Below, piece by piece: positions 60,301 to 64,000 of a stretch of 64,000 nucleotides of DNA. A program made the translations under genes and the position numbers. The stretch comes from Eremophila alpestris peregrina. Taxonomy: Eukaryota; Chordata; Aves; Passeriformes; Alaudidae. The DNA lies in NCBI GenBank assembly GCA_009792885.1, contig WMCF01000021.1, forward strand, positions 5,119,690 to 5,183,689, written 5' to 3'. The notes below the pieces were generated by a model. It was not told the origin of the DNA, made no database searches, and saw only the letters and a program-made list of their open reading frames with translations. Position 1 is the first letter of the stretch. The number at the start of each line of letters is the position of its first letter.

Positions 60301-63300
60301 AATTTTAAAATGGATGCACTACAAGCATATTTAAATATGTTGCAGTTTCAATTTCTTGAACAAGCCTACATTTGCATTTTAGTTTATACTTACTAATTGC
60401 ATCCTTATCTCAGTTCTTAAAAACCATCATTATATTTCCCAAAATAGTTGGAAGAATGACAAATACAACCAGTACAGAGATAAATGCAAATATAATGTAC
60501 AGGAAAAAGGCTTTACTGCAGGTATTTTCATAAGGCAGAATTTTAGGGAAGGGACACACCTGCTCAGGGATAGGTCCCACTTGCCAGTGCTGCAGTTACA
60601 GTCACTCCTCTCACCACCTGCTGGGTTTGGAAGTGACAGTGGAGTCCTCTGCAGGGGAATGGTTTCATCTGCATTCTACCCTCAGCTGCTGCATTGCTTC
60701 ATCTGATGTAATTTTAATCCAGATTTTTCAACTTCCTATTTAAAAACAAAACACAAGCCAAAGTAATTATTTTGTGTTTTTCAAAGTGTTAACATCCATG
60801 TGAACCATCAGGTGGTTTGCAGAATTAACACTGATGCATTGATTTGACATACACAGTAAGAATTGAAACCCTTGGTCTGCAGTCAGGAATATTGTTGCAA
60901 CAAATACTGATTGACATTTGATGCTTCAAATATTCTTGCAATAGTCATGTGGAGAAGATTAGGTTAAGATTATCTTTATGTACTAATGCTATCTGAAGCA
61001 CTAATTTCAGTTGCCATTATTTTTAGCTACACAGCAAAATGATCCTGTAACTGCTGGAACCAGTTTCAGTAACATTAGGTACCAAAGTTTTCCAAATGGA
61101 AGAGAATTGTTAATGCTAATGCAATTGTTAATGCTAATGTAAATGTTAATGCAGACTATACCACATTCAATAAAAATCCACCAAGTCACAAAGTTTTTGC
61201 ACATGTAAAATACAACTGCATTGATATGGACTTCAACTTCACATACTGAACTTGACTAGTTAAAGTAAACCTACCTTTAAGAATTAAAATTAATAACATC
61301 ATAAAATTAAACACAATCATCCTTCATCAGACCTTTTCTTATTCTCTTTTAATTAAAATTACATTTTTCTTTTCGTTGTAAAATTGTCTCACACTATTCA
61401 GCAAGGTCTATGGGATTGTATACAGACACATTGTAATAAGTTTTCTGTTTTTAAGTGTGAATGTCAGACTCAACAGAAAGTCACAAGTACTTCCCTAGGT
61501 AATTTGAAGAAGGAAAAGCCACTCTGATTGCCAAAGTGGAGTATGTAGGTGAGCATTCAAAGACAACATTCTTCAAAGAGCAAACACAACATGCTGTAGA
61601 ACAGAAATGTCAAAAAAAATTCTTTCTACTTCCTTCATTTCTTTCAAGTTCATATCTTTATTAAAAATATTTCCCTTATGTGGAAATATTTTGACAATTT
61701 TTGATTTTAAACTTAAATCACTTGAAGTATTAATCATATGCAGGAGATTAGCTTTCTAGAGTCAGTGTTCGAACTGCAAGCCAATATTCTAATTTATTAT
61801 GGAGATAGCTTACATTTCCCCAAGCAAATTATATGATTAATCAAACTGAAAAGCAGGTGTATCCTATTGTAAAAATATCCATCATATAGAACAATTTCCA
61901 TTGCTGTCAAGTCCTTTCAATATTTGATGAAGTAATTTTACCCCCTCCTTTCAAAAGACATTTCCTTTTATTATGTATCCTAAGACACTTTAACTAAAAA
62001 CCCAAATCTGAATATTTCAATAAGGTTGTTTTATTATTCAGTAGATTCATGGAAATTTTACTAGGATGACAGAAAAAATTCCACACCATTCTGTCTCCAC
62101 TAATACAGGTACACGGCTTCAGCTGGCAATATTACTAGGATTAGCATAGAATGATGAAATATTTAAAAGGAATTTTTTTTCTAAAATCTAATAAATCAAA
62201 TGACTGCCAAATGTCATTAAAGTGATGGTCTCTGACTTGAATATGCTTTTCATATTCAAATTTGAAAAGAAAGAGATGAAAGCCTGGAAAGGTTACTCAG
62301 TTTCAACTAATAACCTCAAGCACTCTACATTCACATGCATAAAAAATGAAATTGGCTCTATTGTCTAATTTTACTTCAGAAACAACTCTTTTCTTCTTGC
62401 ACTGAACAGATGTATTAGCATCTGTATTTAAAGGGATATGCTGAGTGGTTTTGTTCACCCCAAAGTATTTAGCAGCTATGTCAGACTAGTTTGTACACAG
62501 ACAGGAGCTTATGAATCAAGTCCAAATACAATACCCTGTATTATAAAGTGTTTCTTTTACATATCTTAAAATTTGTTTGACATATTTAACACTTGTAATT
62601 GCACACAGTAGGCAAAGGATATTACACTTTTTCAAGGCTAGTGGGGTAAATCTAGGTATTCTGCTTTCTAACTTAAACCAAAACAAATAACTGAGTCATA
62701 ATATCAGAAAATTTTAAGAAAAAAAAAATCTTGGAGCTTATTTTGAGCCCCAGTTTTATTGATATTAAATGTGAATGCAACATACACAAAGCAGAACACA
62801 AGCTGATTTAGAAATGTATTTACAAATATTCAAATTCAAAGGTTGTGTAAACTCACAATTACCTTTCATTTCAAAGGGAAGCATAATTCTTAAGTTAAAA
62901 AAGCATGAAAGGCAGAAAATTCCTTGAGGAAAAAAGGTACCTGTACATTTTTGGTACACTGACATTACAGAAATAAGATGAAATAAGTAGCAGTATTATG
63001 TAAAAATCTAGTCCAAGACAAATACAATAGGATTTCTCCCTTTGTATATACAGCTATGCATGTATTTTTCTATATGTAGATCACAGACTTCTATCTTGAT
63101 TTAAGAAATAAATTAAATTTTAAAAATTTGTATTTGAAAGTTAATCCATTTAGGAAAAGGAGTACCTCTTAGTATGAGAAGAAAGCAGACGTATCAATAT
63201 AGCATCTTCATTTGTTAGGAGTGCATTTTAGTGAAAAACTGCATCAACTTGCACATTTTTAATGTGGTTGGGTTTCTTATTTAGAGTTTTAATACTTAAT

Positions 63301-63529
63301 ATTTGATACTGTGTCCTACCCTTGTCACTACAGAATTGTGTGAGAACAATACAGACCTTTCAAAGATGAACAGAACCTGATTCTTATAATATACATATTG
63401 TGAAAAAATGATGTTTGGTGATATTGATCACAACTAATCAAACTCAAACTTGGTTTCAAATCCCATCCTTTGCTTTTTAGACTTTTAGTTAGAAAAATAC
63501 ATTCTATTTGTAAAGTCACCATAACTTAC
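57397..63529 (-). other. Large intron with a possible relic at 60.4-60.65 kb
   Basis: About 6.1 kb between two phase-matching exons. It holds an 18-bp tandem repeat (61105-61152), a 122-codon plus-strand frame at 58368-58736 with no splice or family support, and at 60400-60560 a minus-strand piece reading a cysteine pair followed by a long hydrophobic run. None can be joined to the flanking exons in phase. Confidence 0.35.
61105..61152. repeat. 18-bp tandem repeat, about 2.7 copies
   Basis: aattgttaatgctaatgc is followed at once by a copy with one change and by a partial copy aaatgttaatgc. Each unit contains two taatg steps. Confidence 0.9.
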
Positions 63530-63563
63530 TTCCAAGTCCATAAGCTCTGATAAATAGTCTCTC
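63530..63563 (-). CDS. 34-nt exon of the minus-strand gene
   Basis: Acceptor tcaggtgcttacag and consensus donor GGAA|gtaagt bound 34 bases. Following the phase-0 end of the exon at 63751, it reads ERLFIRAYGLG and leaves one base. The intron upstream is only 187 bases. Another frame (RDYLSELMDLE) is also open but would not fit the neighbours. Confidence 0.45.
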
Positions 63564-63750
63564 CTGTAAGCACCTGAGGAGCATTTCTATTCATAACTTC
63601 AAAAACTTACCAGCTAGGTTGAGAATGACTCCTGCTGATGCTTTTCCTGTGGGCTTACACATTCAGCCTTAAATCTGGCCTTCTGCTTAATTTCATATTC
63701 CGACTAATTATTTTTATTTGTTACCTAAAAACTAAAGGGTAATGACTTAC

Positions 63751-63934
63751 GATTCTGTAGTTTTCAATCTGGTGTTTAGTGTAATTTGCTATTATTTGTC
63801 CCTCTTCCTTCACTTCTTCTATCACAAAGAATGACTTGCAGTACATGCTTTCAATTACAGCTTCCAAGTGTATTTGACAAGGGGTAGATAGAAGTTGTAA
63901 ATCCATCATTTCAGCATAGTATCTACTCAAACTT
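63751..63934 (-). CDS. First exon visible of the minus-strand gene
   Basis: The strongest single coding segment in the window. On the minus strand an acceptor-like tgagatgacag precedes 63934 and a consensus donor GAATC|gtaagt follows 63751. One base and 61 codons are open, with SRYYAEMMDLQLLSTP near the start and CKSFFVIEEVKEEG then IIANYTKHQIENYRI at the end. The alternation of hydrophobic and charged residues suits a folded soluble domain. The acceptor's pyrimidine tract is weak, so the true start could differ by some bases. The gene continues to the right beyond the window. I do not recognise the family. Confidence 0.55.
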
Positions 63935-64000
63935 CTGTCATCTCACACTTTATCAGTTGCAAAACACAGCTCAGGTATTTCCTGGACTCTTTAAACTTTC

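Noticed and set aside
62740..62965. AATAAA and a donor-like gtaatt on the minus strand suggesting another exon or early polyadenylation
   Set aside because: The only frame in phase with the upstream exon meets a stop; AATAAA is common in AT-rich DNA.

Overview
The window looks like part of a bird chromosome. The evidence is three antisense or sense CR1 retrotransposon tails of the avian type (5.95-6.52 kb, 14.36-14.56 kb, 53.54-53.70 kb), a compact GC-rich CpG island in otherwise AT-rich DNA, GT-AG splice signals, and no prokaryotic operon structure. Most of the window is non-coding. I could not recognise any gene by name.

Layout. 1-4.37 kb: unassigned DNA left of a promoter; several minus-strand open segments have splice-like borders but their reading phases do not join. 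4.37-5.8 kb: CpG island with five CCAAT boxes and GC boxes, the clear promoter of the window, probably firing leftward (a good minus-strand splice donor sits at 5.06 kb) and possibly both ways. 5.95-6.88 kb: CR1 insertion with a 33-bp tandem duplication and a repeated 21-mer at its far edge. 6.9-47.4 kb: a long AT-rich stretch with no gene I can prove. It contains blocks that read like conserved enhancers (best at 16.9-17.7 kb, with an exact PBX/MEIS site), a GGATCC-containing minisatellite interrupted by a 716-base assembly gap (20.19-21.26 kb), several hairpins, A/C-only tracts, and one isolated plus-strand candidate exon (41.16-41.34 kb).

47.4-64 kb: the 3' part of a minus-strand gene entering from the right edge. 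Six exons (63.8, 63.5, 57.3, 53.4, 51.3 and 47.8 kb) have good donors and acceptors, and the reading phase agrees at every join. A TGA in the fifth exon ends that frame, yet the rest of that exon and the whole last exon stay open one frame over, so either the assembly has a one-base error, or the bird gene is frameshifted, or the C-terminus is shorter than the exon structure suggests. The last exon is followed by a 3' UTR with two Pumilio sites and AATAAA signals.

Thus two leftward transcription units appear to stand in tandem, separated by about 42 kb of possible regulatory DNA. All exon calls are by eye and need protein or RNA confirmation.
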